From positions 98,012-162,011 of the forward strand of contig NZ_QEES01000004.1 in NCBI RefSeq assembly GCF_003115775.1: a stretch of 64,000 nt of DNA, read 5' to 3'. The translations under genes were made by a program, and so were the position numbers. Shown here one piece after another: positions 8,769-16,586 of this stretch. Source of the stretch: Cellulomonas sp. WB94. Its GTDB lineage: Bacteria; Actinomycetota; Actinomycetes; Actinomycetales; Cellulomonadaceae. Position 1 is the first letter of the stretch; each line of letters starts with the position of its first letter. The notes beneath the pieces were generated by a model. That model was not told the DNA's origin and did not search any database. It saw nothing but the letters and a program-made list of their open reading frames with translations.

Positions 8769-9574
8769 GACCCCTCGCCCGTCCGCACCGGTCGAGGGAG
8801 CCAGGTCGCGACGACGTGCTGCGCACCGAACGGCGCGCTCGCCGCCAAGACCACTGCCTCGACCGCGTCGTCCCCGACCGCACCCAGCATGACCTGCCAG
8901 GGACCCCACCCGCTCACGGCGAGCTCCGCCGCGACGCCCTCGTCGAGGCTGCCGAGCCGCTCCCGGGCCGCCGGGCCGCCGTCGGCCAGGTCGGCAAGGA
9001 CGGCCGCGTCGTATGCGCGAGCGCGGTCGTCGTCGGCGAGCGGTGCGTCAGGCCCGTGCCGCGCGCTCAACGAGCCGACGACCAGCAGCCCGACGCGGCC
9101 GCCGGCCGCCCCCGCGCCGGAGTCGACCAGTCGCGATCCCCGCCCGCGCAGGTCTGCCCCTCGGTCGGTCATCGCTCGGGCCACGGGCGCGGTGTCAGGC
9201 GGACCCACCTCGAGGACGCGCACCGGCCCGGCCCAGCCCGACCGCGCGAGGAGCAGCAGACCGACGCTCGCGGCGACACCGGCAGTCGGGGCACCGACCT
9301 GAGCGGCGACGGACGTCGGGGGCGCTGCCGGGAACGACCAGGAGAGCCGGTCGTCGGGGACCCCCGCGGCCGCGAAGCCGGCCCGCACCGGACCGTCGAC
9401 GTCGTGGTCCGCGCGACCAGGCGCGACGACGACCACCCGCTCAGATCCCGCGGCAAGCAGCGAAGCCACGGCGTCGAGCGCCCGCGCGCGCAGGTCGACG
9501 AGCACCTCCGCGCGGCCAGCAGCGCCGGGGACCAGCAGGGCCGTCGCAGGGACGAGGCACGCGGCGACCATCAT
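8765..9574 (-). CDS. Class III extradiol dioxygenase subunit B-like protein (Rv2728c-like)
   Basis: A 269-residue Ala/Gly-rich protein starting MMVAACLVPATALLVPGAAG. By size, position just upstream of miaA and composition it matches the actinobacterial family typified by M. tuberculosis Rv2728c, whose fold is related to LigB/MEMO-type extradiol dioxygenases. No clear metal-binding His pair is evident in the N-terminus, so catalysis is doubtful. The longer ORF back to 9724 reads into non-conserved sequence. A TACGGT -10 element 6 nt upstream supports ATG 9574 as a leaderless start; ATG 9571 is next to it. First gene of the coupled chain to miaA, dapF and the thioredoxin-like gene. Confidence 0.82.
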   Translation of the reverse strand: MMVAACLVPATALLVPGAAGRAEVLVDLRARALDAVASLLAAGSERVVVVAPGRADHDVDGPVRAGFAAAGVPDDRLSWSFPAAPPTSVAAQVGAPTAGVAASVGLLLLARSGWAGPVRVLEVGPPDTAPVARAMTDRGADLRGRGSRLVDSGAGAAGGRVGLLVVGSLSARHGPDAPLADDDRARAYDAAVLADLADGGPAARERLGSLDEGVAAELAVSGWGPWQVMLGAVGDDAVEAVVLAASAPFGAQHVVATWLPRPVRTGEGS

Positions 9575-9580
9575 GACCTG

Positions 9581-9586
9581 ACCGTA
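9581..9586 (-). promoter_or_regulatory. -10 element of the Rv2728c-like/miaA/dapF operon
   Basis: TACGGT on the minus strand, then CAGGTC and the first ATG (9574). It heads the four-gene operon. Confidence 0.5.
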
Positions 9587-9612
9587 TCCGGTCAGCCGGG
9601 ACGGCCGAGCCG

Positions 9613-10089
9613 TCAGTGATCCGCGGCGCGCAGGGCCGCGATCTTCGCCTGCGCGGCCTCGACCGCCTGGGGGTACAGCTCGTCGAGCCGGCCGAAGAAC
9701 TGCAGACCGGTGCTCACGGCGCACGACATGTGGAGGTCGAGCTGGTCGTCGGAGATGCCGCGCTCGTAGTCCACCGTGTGCTCCGCGTACACACCCACGT
9801 CGTCACCTGCGACCCGCACGTAGACCTTCGGCCACAGCGTCGTGAGGTTCCACTCGTTCAGCACGTGCGTGAGCGCGTCGACCTCGGACGGCGGCAGGTC
9901 GCGCGACCACCGCCCGCGGACCTGCAGGTAGTCACCGTGGGCACCCTGACGGAAGAAGTAGAAGACGTGGTCCTCCCAGCGCCCGCCGATGTCCCCGTCG
10001 GCGTCGACGGCATACACGAGGCCACGCGCCTCGAGCCGGTCGACGATCCGCTGGTGGGTCAGCGGTGGCAGCGTGGCGCCCTCGGCCAT
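9613..10089 (-). CDS. YbjN domain protein (first of three)
   Basis: A 158-residue protein with the YbjN/bacterial sensory-transduction-regulator fold, related to type III secretion chaperones. Diagnostic segments are the early strand VYAVDADGDIGGRWEDHVFYFF, the VRGRW segment, NEWNLTTLWPKVYVR, and GISDDQLDLHMSCAVSTGLQFF. No signal peptide or membrane segment is present. AAGGGA lies about 8 nt before the ATG. It diverges from the second and third YbjN genes. Family members are linked to stress and motility regulation in enterobacteria; the actinobacterial role is unknown. Confidence 0.88.
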   Translation of the reverse strand: MAEGATLPPLTHQRIVDRLEARGLVYAVDADGDIGGRWEDHVFYFFRQGAHGDYLQVRGRWSRDLPPSEVDALTHVLNEWNLTTLWPKVYVRVAGDDVGVYAEHTVDYERGISDDQLDLHMSCAVSTGLQFFGRLDELYPQAVEAAQAKIAALRAADH

Positions 10090-10200
10090 GGTGGTCGTCC
10101 CTTCGTCGGTCGGATGCGGTCACGGTCCTGCCTACCTTGCGACCTCGGGCGAGACTAGCCCCGGACACGGACGGCGCAGACGGCTGTCCGACGTCGGGGT

Positions 10201-10206
10201 TAGGGT
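10201..10206 (+). promoter_or_regulatory. -10 element of the second YbjN gene, leaderless arrangement
   Basis: TAGGGT followed by 6 nt and ATG 10213, with no Shine-Dalgarno sequence. Confidence 0.6.
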
Positions 10207-10212
10207 TTCCGC

Positions 10213-10839
10213 ATGGGCTTCTTCCCCGGCCGTCGGCTGAGCCGCTGGTTCGGGCTGCGAGCCGCCGACACCGGTGCCGGCGCGCACCCGGTGTCCGGCC
10301 TCGTCCCGGCCGATGCGAGTGCGCGTGCGCTTCCGGACGACGAGCTCCACGACCGCGTCGCCGAGCTCCTGGTCCGCGAGCTGGGGGCGACGCAGATCGT
10401 CCCCGATGCCCCGACCCCCGTGACACCGGAGCGCATCACCGCCTGGTTCCGCCGGAACGAGTTCAGCTACTTCGTCGACAACGACGGCGATCTCGGCGGC
10501 CTGTGGCGCGGGCGGCTCTACTACTTCTTCCTCTTCGGCGAGGACTCCGAGATCCTGCAGATCCGCGGCCAGTGGCACCGGGAGGTGTCGATCGAGCGCC
10601 TCGAGGAGGTTCTCGACGCCTGCAACGAGTGGAACGCCGAGCGCATCTGGCCCAAGGCGTACGTGCGGGTGAGGGACAACGGCATGGTGCACGTCATCGC
10701 CGAGGTCGCCACGGACCTCGAGCACGGGGTGACCGACGACCAGCTCAACCAGCTGCTGTTCTGCGGCCTGAGCACGGGCAGCATGTTCTTCGACTCGATC
10801 GACGAGCTCTACCCCGACCCCGCGGCGATGGCCCCATGA
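10213..10839 (+). CDS. YbjN domain protein (second of three)
   Basis: A 208-residue YbjN-family protein with an extra basic N-terminal region (MGFFPGRRLSRWFGLRAA) of about 70 residues before the conserved domain. Landmarks are FSYFVDNDGDLGGLWRGRLYYFF, ILQIRGQWHREV, CNEWNAERIWPKAYVRV and GVTDDQLNQLLFCGLSTGSMFF. It shares the same ladder of motifs with its two neighbours, so the three are paralogues. Probably leaderless from the TAGGGT element. Its stop overlaps the start of the third copy as ATGA, so the two are probably made in a fixed ratio. Confidence 0.88.
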   Translation: MGFFPGRRLSRWFGLRAADTGAGAHPVSGLVPADASARALPDDELHDRVAELLVRELGATQIVPDAPTPVTPERITAWFRRNEFSYFVDNDGDLGGLWRGRLYYFFLFGEDSEILQIRGQWHREVSIERLEEVLDACNEWNAERIWPKAYVRVRDNGMVHVIAEVATDLEHGVTDDQLNQLLFCGLSTGSMFFDSIDELYPDPAAMAP

Positions 10840-11369
10840 CCGAGCCCGTGCGCCCCGGCTGGCTCTCGCGCGTCCTCGGCGGGTTCACCAAGCCGATGAA
10901 GCACGACCCGACGGTCATGTTCGAGAACCCGACCCCGCTCACCCGCGGCAGGATCGCGGGCTACCTGGACTCGCGCGGCTACCGCTATCTCGTCGACGAC
11001 GACGGCGACCTCACCGGCACGTGGGACGGCAGCCGGTTCTGGTTCCTGCTGCTCGGCGACGACGAGGAGATCCTCCAGGTCCGCGGGCGGTGGCACCGAG
11101 CGCTCCCGCTCGAACGGCGCAGCGCGGCGGCGCTCGCGGTCAACGACTGGAACCGCGAACGCATCTGGCCCAAGGTGTACGTCCGTGAGGAGGACGGCCT
11201 GCTCGCGCTGTACAGCGAGGTGTCGGCCGACCTCGAACGCGGGGTGACCGACGACCAGCTCGCCCAGCTCGTCGCGTGCGGGCTGGGCACAGGCGTGCAG
11301 ATGTTCAGCGCGTTCGACGAGATCCTGCCGAACGACGACTCGCCGCCACCGGGGACCCCGAACAACTGA
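10836..11369 (+). CDS. YbjN domain protein (third of three)
   Basis: A 177-residue paralogue of the two preceding genes. Landmarks are YRYLVDDDGDLTGTWDGSRF, ILQVRGRWHRALP, VNDWNRERIWPKVYVRE and GVTDDQLAQLVACGLGTGVQ. The N-terminal 35 residues differ, and the C-terminus ends in a Pro/Asp-rich tail. ATG 10836 overlaps the previous stop (ATGA). Co-expression with the second copy and their structural kinship suggest a heteromer, but this is inference. Confidence 0.88.
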   Translation: MTEPVRPGWLSRVLGGFTKPMKHDPTVMFENPTPLTRGRIAGYLDSRGYRYLVDDDGDLTGTWDGSRFWFLLLGDDEEILQVRGRWHRALPLERRSAAALAVNDWNRERIWPKVYVREEDGLLALYSEVSADLERGVTDDQLAQLVACGLGTGVQMFSAFDEILPNDDSPPPGTPNN

Positions 11370-11370
11370 G

Positions 11371-11441
11371 TCACCGAGCACCGCGGAGCAACGAGCACCG
11401 CGGGGTTACCGCGCACAGCGGGGTCACCGGTCTCTGCGGGG
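11371..11441. repeat. Degenerate 17-18-nt tandem repeat, four units
   Basis: Four imperfect units (11371-11387, 11388-11405, 11406-11423, 11424-11441) share the pattern nnACCGnGCACnGCGGGG, between the convergent third YbjN gene and miaB. No reading frame uses it. Confidence 0.6.
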
Positions 11442-11457
11442 CGCTGGGCTGGCGCCC
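11439..11457 (-). terminator. Short hairpin next to the miaB stop
   Basis: GGGCGC (11439-11444) pairs with GCGCCC (11452-11457) across a 7-nt loop, 3 nt past the miaB stop. It is symmetric and could serve both converging genes. A 6-bp stem without a U-tract is weak evidence. Confidence 0.35.
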
Positions 11458-11460
11458 GGA

Positions 11461-13131
11461 TCAGACGGGGCGCGACCCGAGCGTGGGGAGTCCCAGCAGG
11501 ACGGGCCCCGCCGCCCCGACCGACGTCCCGCAGCCCGTGGGCTCCGCGCCTGGCCCGACGACGTGCGAGTGCTCGGCCGCACCGGACTGCCGGGCCGACC
11601 ATGCGTCGCCCGCCCGGGTCCGGCGCACCTCGAACACCCCGCCCGGCACGAGTCCCGAGTCCGCGACCAGGTAGTGCGGCGCGGCGCGCGTGACCGTCAC
11701 GGCGACCAGGTCGCCGGGACGCGGCGCAGCGGGTGCTCCGTCGTCGGGAGGCGTGGCGCCGGTGATCGTCGCAGCGCGCGTCCCGGAGGGCAGCGCGAGG
11801 TGGACGAGGCGGTTGTCCGCCGCGCGACCGGAGACCCGGTGCGACGCCTCGTCCTTGCGCCCCTCGGAGTCCGCGACGAGGACCTCGACGACCCGCCCGA
11901 CCTGAGCCTGCATCTCCTCGAGCGCGATCCGGTCCTGCAGCGCCGTGAGTCGCTCGTACCGCTCCTGCACGACCGCCTTGGGCAGCTGCTCGGGCAGGTC
12001 GGCCGCGGGCGTACCGGGGCGTGGGGAGTACTGGAACGTGAACGCGGACGCGAACCTCGCGGCCTCGACGACCCGCAGCGTCTGGGCGAAGTCCTCCTCG
12101 GTCTCACCGGGGAAACCGACGATGATGTCGGTCGTGATCGCGGCATCGGGCATCGCGGTGCGGACCCGGTCGAGGATCCCGAGGAACTTGTCCGACCGGT
12201 AGGAGCGCCGCATCGCCCGCAGGATGCGGTCCGACCCCGACTGGAGCGGCATGTGCAGCTGCGGCATGACCGTCGGCGTCTCGGCCATCGCGGCGATCAC
12301 GTCGTCGGTGAACGACGCCGGGTGCGGCGACGTGAACCGGAGCCGCTCGAGCCCCTCGACCGCCCCCGCGGCGCGCAGCAGCTTGGCGAACGCGCCACGG
12401 TCGCCGAACTCGACGCCGTAGGAGTTGACGTTCTGGCCGAGCAGCGTGACCTCGATGGCGCCCTGGCCCACGAGTGCTTCGATCTCCGCCAGGATCGCCC
12501 CGGGACGACGGTCGCGCTCCTTGCCGCGCAGGTGCGGGACGATGCAGAACGTGCACGTGTTGTTGCACCCGACACTGATCGAGACCCAGCCCGCGAACAC
12601 CGACTCGCGTCGGGTCGGGAGCGTCGAGGGAAACACCTGGAGCGACTCGGCGATCTCGACCGCGGCCCGCTCGTTGTGCCTCGCCCGCTCGAGCAGCACC
12701 GGCAGCACGTCGAGGTTGTGGGTGCCGAACACGACGTCGACCCATGGCGCCCGCTCCACGATGCCGGCGCGGTCCTTCTGGGCCAGGCAGCCACCGACAG
12801 CGATCTGCATGCCGGGGCGCGCACGCTTGATCGGGACGAGGCGACCGAGGTTGCCGTAGAGCTTGCCGGCGGCGTTCTCGCGGACGGCGCACGTGTTGAT
12901 GACCAGGACGTCGACGGCCTCCGCGGCCGCGTCCTGCGGGCTCGCCGCCACGTAGCCCGCCTCCTCGAGCAAACCGGCCATGTGCTCCGAGTCGTGCACG
13001 TTCATCTGGCAGCCGAGCGTCTTGACGAGGTAGGTCCGTCCGGCGATCGACGACGCGACCGGCGCCGCAGCCGGCGCAGGCTCTGCCGCGTCGATCAGGG
13101 CAGGTTCGGGGGAGGTCAGAGTCGTGGACAT
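11461..13131 (-). CDS. miaB: tRNA-2-methylthio-N6-dimethylallyladenosine synthase
   Basis: Radical-SAM methylthiotransferase acting after MiaA on A37 of tRNA (556 aa). The N-terminal UPF0004 domain supplies the auxiliary cluster ligands C41 ([14 protein letters not shown]), C81 (NTCAVRENA) and C115 (GGCLAQKD). The radical SAM cluster ligands are C189, C193 and C196 ([19 protein letters not shown]). The [10 protein letters not shown] motif and a TRAM domain with a Pro/Ala-rich insertion follow. The C-terminal 50 residues after the TRAM domain are non-conserved. ATG 13131 has only a weak ribosome-binding site; the upstream extension to 13263 is unlikely. Confidence 0.96.
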   Translation of the reverse strand: MSTTLTSPEPALIDAAEPAPAAAPVASSIAGRTYLVKTLGCQMNVHDSEHMAGLLEEAGYVAASPQDAAAEAVDVLVINTCAVRENAAGKLYGNLGRLVPIKRARPGMQIAVGGCLAQKDRAGIVERAPWVDVVFGTHNLDVLPVLLERARHNERAAVEIAESLQVFPSTLPTRRESVFAGWVSISVGCNNTCTFCIVPHLRGKERDRRPGAILAEIEALVGQGAIEVTLLGQNVNSYGVEFGDRGAFAKLLRAAGAVEGLERLRFTSPHPASFTDDVIAAMAETPTVMPQLHMPLQSGSDRILRAMRRSYRSDKFLGILDRVRTAMPDAAITTDIIVGFPGETEEDFAQTLRVVEAARFASAFTFQYSPRPGTPAADLPEQLPKAVVQERYERLTALQDRIALEEMQAQVGRVVEVLVADSEGRKDEASHRVSGRAADNRLVHLALPSGTRAATITGATPPDDGAPAAPRPGDLVAVTVTRAAPHYLVADSGLVPGGVFEVRRTRAGDAWSARQSGAAEHSHVVGPGAEPTGCGTSVGAAGPVLLGLPTLGSRPV

Positions 13132-13232
13132 CACCGTCAAGGGTAAGACCCGGCTCGCTCGACACCATCCCGCAGGCCCGTCCTGATCCATGCTCCTGCA
13201 CGCGAGGGGTGGCCGTCGGACCGAATCGCCCC

Positions 13233-13238
13233 TACGTT
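13233..13238 (+). promoter_or_regulatory. -10 element of the gluABCD operon, leaderless arrangement
   Basis: TACGTT ends 6 nt before ATG 13245, and no Shine-Dalgarno sequence precedes the ATG. Confidence 0.5.
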
Positions 13239-13244
13239 CGGTCA

Positions 13245-14039
13245 ATGGACCAGCCCCTCGCACCCACCGACGCGCCCGGTCCGCTGACCTCGCCGCGGCC
13301 TCACGAGCCGCTCGTCGTGCTCGACCGGGTCAACAAGCACTTCGGCTCGCTGCACGTCCTGCAGGACATCGACCTGACCGTCAACCGCGGCGAGGTCCTG
13401 GTCGTCATCGGCCCCTCGGGCAGCGGCAAGTCGACGCTGTGCCGCACCATCAACCGCCTCGAGACGATCGACTCGGGGACGATCACGATCGACGGGGCCC
13501 CGATCCCTGCCGAGGGACGCGCGCTCGCGCACCTGCGCGCCGACGTCGGGATGGTGTTCCAGTCGTTCAACCTCTTCGCCCACAAGACCGTCCTGCAGAA
13601 CGTCACCCTCGGGCAGGTCAAGGCCAAGGGTGTGGCACCGCGCGAGGCGGAGGCTGTCGCGCGCGAGATCCTCGAGCGCGTCGGTGTGGCCGACCAGGCG
13701 GACAAGCTGCCTGCGCAGCTGTCGGGTGGCCAGCAGCAGCGTGTCGCGATCGCACGAGCGCTCGCGATGCGGCCTAAGGTCATGCTCTTCGACGAGCCGA
13801 CCTCGGCGCTCGACCCCGAGATGATCAACGAGGTCCTCGACGTGATGGTCGCGCTCGCCAAGGACGGGATGACCATGGTCGTGGTCACCCACGAGATGGG
13901 TTTCGCTCGCAAGGCCGCTCACCGTGTCGTGTTCATGGACGCCGGCCGCATCGTCGAGGAGGCCGACCCGGAGACCTTCTTCACCAGCCCCCGCAGCGAT
14001 CGCGCGCGCGACTTCCTGTCCAAGATCCTCACCCACTAG
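13245..14039 (+). CDS. gluA: Glutamate/polar amino acid ABC transporter ATPase
   Basis: ATP-binding subunit of a polar amino acid uptake transporter (264 aa). Walker [10 protein letters not shown] is at 56-64, the Q-loop in [12 protein letters not shown] around 102-113, signature LSGGQ at 159-163, Walker B LFDEP at 181-185, and the switch histidine in VVTHEMGFA. The ABC order ATPase, binding protein, permease, permease reproduces the gluABCD operon of Corynebacterium, so glutamate is the likely substrate. ATG 13245 is preferred over GTG 13209 because it sits 6 nt after a -10 element and family homology starts after it. A Pro-rich 20-residue tail precedes the domain. Confidence 0.93.
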   Translation: MDQPLAPTDAPGPLTSPRPHEPLVVLDRVNKHFGSLHVLQDIDLTVNRGEVLVVIGPSGSGKSTLCRTINRLETIDSGTITIDGAPIPAEGRALAHLRADVGMVFQSFNLFAHKTVLQNVTLGQVKAKGVAPREAEAVAREILERVGVADQADKLPAQLSGGQQQRVAIARALAMRPKVMLFDEPTSALDPEMINEVLDVMVALAKDGMTMVVVTHEMGFARKAAHRVVFMDAGRIVEEADPETFFTSPRSDRARDFLSKILTH

Positions 14040-14081
14040 CAGCAGGGCCGTCCCGGCGCTGCCGACACGAAGGAGAACCCG

Positions 14082-14969
14082 ATGCGCAACCGTCCTGCAG
14101 GGCTGCTCGCTCTGCTCTCCGCCGCGGCGCTCACGCTCGCCGCATGCTCCGGCAGCACCCCCGAGCCCGCCGCGACGCCAGCGGGGACCGGCTCGTCGGC
14201 CGCCACCACCGAGGCCGCGTTCGCGGCGGGCTCGACGATGGCGAAGCTTCACGACGCCGGGTCCATGACGATCGGCACGAAGTTCGACCAGCCGCTCTTC
14301 GGCCTCGTCGGACCCGATGGTGTCCCCGAAGGCTTCGACATCGAGATCGCCAAGATCATCGCCGGCAAGCTCGGCATCAGCCCCGACAAGATCACGTGGA
14401 AGGAGACGGTGTCGGCGAACCGGGAGTCGTTCATCAGCTCCGGCGCGGTCGACATCGTGGTCGCGACCTACACGATCAACGACAAGCGCAAGCAGGTCGT
14501 CTCGTTCGCGGGTCCGTACTACGTCGCCGGTCAGTCGATCCTCACGCTCGCGTCGAACACCGACATCCAAGGTCCGGACGACCTCGTGGGCAAGAAGGTC
14601 TGCACCGTGTCCGGGTCGACCCCCGAGGCGAACCTCCTCGCGAAGTTCCCGGACACGACGGTCGTCCCGTTCGACACCTACTCGGCGTGCCTCGACCCGC
14701 TCCGCAACGGGCAGGTCGACGCCGTGAGCACCGACAACGTGATCCTGGCCGGCTTCGCCGCCGACAACGCCGACCTCGAGGTGCGCGGCGAGCCGTTCAC
14801 CCAGGAGCCCTACGGCATCGGGCTGAAGAAGGACGACACCGAGTTCCGGTCATGGATCAACGACACGCTCGAGGCGTCGTTCGCCGACGGCACCTGGACG
14901 GACGCGTGGAAGAAGACCGCCGGGACGGTGCTGCCGACCCCCGAACCGCCGACGGTCGACCGGTACTGA
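14082..14969 (+). CDS. gluB: Glutamate-binding lipoprotein of the ABC transporter
   Basis: Type 3 family extracellular solute-binding protein (295 aa) that delivers the amino acid to GluC/GluD. The signal peptide ends in the lipobox LAAC with the lipidated cysteine at 22, followed by a Thr/Ala/Pro-rich spacer to about residue 45. The mature domain shows GFDIEIAKIIAGKLG, the ESFISSGAVDIVVATYTI segment and the GSTPEANL hinge region. AAGGAG lies 8 nt before the ATG. It is followed by a very stable intercistronic hairpin that may raise its level over the permeases. Confidence 0.93.
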   Translation: MRNRPAGLLALLSAAALTLAACSGSTPEPAATPAGTGSSAATTEAAFAAGSTMAKLHDAGSMTIGTKFDQPLFGLVGPDGVPEGFDIEIAKIIAGKLGISPDKITWKETVSANRESFISSGAVDIVVATYTINDKRKQVVSFAGPYYVAGQSILTLASNTDIQGPDDLVGKKVCTVSGSTPEANLLAKFPDTTVVPFDTYSACLDPLRNGQVDAVSTDNVILAGFAADNADLEVRGEPFTQEPYGIGLKKDDTEFRSWINDTLEASFADGTWTDAWKKTAGTVLPTPEPPTVDRY

Positions 14970-14976
14970 GCCCACC

Positions 14977-15017
14977 GCCGTCGGGTCCGCGGCCGCATCG
15001 TCCGCGGACCCGACGGC
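14977..15017 (+). promoter_or_regulatory. Stable intercistronic hairpin between gluB and gluC
   Basis: A perfect 16-bp stem, GCCGTCGGGTCCGCGG (14977-14992) against its complement (15002-15017), with a 9-nt loop. It lies between the binding-protein and permease genes, where such hairpins usually protect upstream mRNA or partly terminate. No U-tract follows. Confidence 0.8.
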
Positions 15018-15051
15018 CGGCTCGCAGCGCCACCCCCAGGAGAAGAGTCCC

Positions 15052-15702
15052 GTGAACGTCATCGCCGACAACCTGCCGACGTTCCTCGCCGGCTTCCGCA
15101 CGACGCTGCAGCTCACGGTGGTGGCCGGCGCGATCGCCATGACCTGGGGAACCGTGCTCGCGGGGCTCCGCGTCGCCCCGCTCCGCTCGTTGCGCGCGTT
15201 CGCCACGACGTATGTGGAGCTCCTGCGCAACACCCCGCTCACGCTCGTCTTCTTCTTCATGGTGCTCATCGCACCGCAGTTCGGCGTCATCGCGCCGCTC
15301 GGCTTCTGGACCGCGGTCATCTGCCTGTCCGCCTACACCTCGGCGTTCGTCTGCGAGGCGATCCGCTCGGGGATCAACAGCGTCGGAGTAGGTCAGGCCG
15401 AGGCCGCCCGCGCGGTCGGGCTGACGTTCGCGCAGACCCTGTCTCAGGTCGTCCTGCCGCAGGCTGTCCGGTCGGTCATCCCCCCGCTCATCAACGTGCT
15501 CGTCGCGCTCACGAAGAACACGTCGGTCGCCGCCGGGTTCGCCGTGGTCGAGCTGACGGGCACCGGCCGACGGCTCTCGCTCGCGAACCCGGGCGACAGC
15601 CTGTGGGTCCTCGTCGGCGTCGCCGCGTTCTATCTGCTCATCACCGTCCCGTCCGGCATCGCCGCAGGGGTCGTCGAACGGAAGGTGGCGTTCTCGCGAT
15701 GA
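15052..15702 (+). CDS. gluC: Glutamate ABC transporter permease GluC
   Basis: Inner-membrane permease of the HisM/GltK class (216 aa) with about five hydrophobic segments. The conserved EAA loop is seen as GINSVGVGQAEAARAVGLTFAQTLSQVVLPQA. The cytoplasmic start motif LRNTPLTLVFFF is typical of polar amino acid permeases. The GTG start has AGGAGAAG about 9 nt upstream. The stop overlaps the gluD start (ATGA), ensuring equal synthesis of the two permease subunits. Confidence 0.93.
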   Translation: MNVIADNLPTFLAGFRTTLQLTVVAGAIAMTWGTVLAGLRVAPLRSLRAFATTYVELLRNTPLTLVFFFMVLIAPQFGVIAPLGFWTAVICLSAYTSAFVCEAIRSGINSVGVGQAEAARAVGLTFAQTLSQVVLPQAVRSVIPPLINVLVALTKNTSVAAGFAVVELTGTGRRLSLANPGDSLWVLVGVAAFYLLITVPSGIAAGVVERKVAFSR

Positions 15703-16583
15703 GCTCGATCCTCTACGACTCCCCCGGGCCGGTCAGCCGCCGACGCGAGCTCATCGGATCGATCGTCGGCGGTGCCGTCCTGCTCGCGCTGGTCGGCGCC
15801 GGACTGTGGTTCGCTGCGGGGCGCGGCGTCTTCTCGTCGAGCCGATGGGACGTCCTCTACGCACCACCGAAGCGGCAGACCGCGTCCGACGTCTGGCGCT
15901 CGTTGCTCGTCGTCGGTCTCGGGGCGACCCTGCGCGCTGCTGTCGTTGCCGCGCCGCTCGCGCTCGCGCTCGGGCTCCTGCTCGCCGTCTGGCGCAGCGC
16001 ACGTACGCGGTGGCTGCGGTTCCCGGCGGTCGTCACCATCGAGCTGTTCCGCGGCCTGCCCGTGCTGCTCATGATGTTCTTCGGGCTGCTCGGCTTCGGC
16101 TGGAGCGCCTTCGCCGCTGTCGTCTTCGGGCTGACCGCCTACAACATGGCCATCATCGCCGAGATCCTCCGGGCCGGTCTCGCGGCTCTGCCCGCGGGCC
16201 AGACCGAGGCGGCGTACGCCGTCGGCCTCACGCGCTTCCAGACGCTCTTCTCGATCCTGCTGCCACAAGCCGTGCGCACGATGCTGCCCAGCCTCATCGC
16301 CCAGCTCGTCGTCCTGCTCAAGGACTCCTCGCTCGGCTTCATCGTCGGCTACCCCGAGCTGCTGAAGGCCGTGCAGAACAACGCGCAGTACTTCGGCAAC
16401 GCGTACTACGTCGCCCTGTTCGTCGTCGGTGCCGGCACCTACCTCGCTGTCAACATCTCGTTGTCACGGGTGGCGCTGCGCCTGCAGGGAACAACGGGTC
16501 GCACCTCCGCGCCGCCACCTCAGGTCCCGGGTGGGCCGCTGCTCCCCGCCGCGGCGACGCGAGCGCTGCCCGGCCACCCGTAG
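15699..16583 (+). CDS. gluD: Glutamate ABC transporter permease GluD
   Basis: Second permease subunit (294 aa). An N-terminal membrane segment lies near residues 20-42, then the ELFRGLPVLLMMFFGLLGFG region and the EAA loop AGLAALPAGQTEAAYAVGLTRFQTLFSILLPQAVRTM. The C-terminal tail (about 35 residues, Pro/Ala-rich) is cytoplasmic and non-conserved. ATG overlaps the gluC stop. Only 3 nt separate its stop from that of the convergent RNase Y gene, so no terminator fits between them. Confidence 0.93.
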   Translation: MSSILYDSPGPVSRRRELIGSIVGGAVLLALVGAGLWFAAGRGVFSSSRWDVLYAPPKRQTASDVWRSLLVVGLGATLRAAVVAAPLALALGLLLAVWRSARTRWLRFPAVVTIELFRGLPVLLMMFFGLLGFGWSAFAAVVFGLTAYNMAIIAEILRAGLAALPAGQTEAAYAVGLTRFQTLFSILLPQAVRTMLPSLIAQLVVLLKDSSLGFIVGYPELLKAVQNNAQYFGNAYYVALFVVGAGTYLAVNISLSRVALRLQGTTGRTSAPPPQVPGGPLLPAAATRALPGHP

Positions 16584-16586
16584 GTC

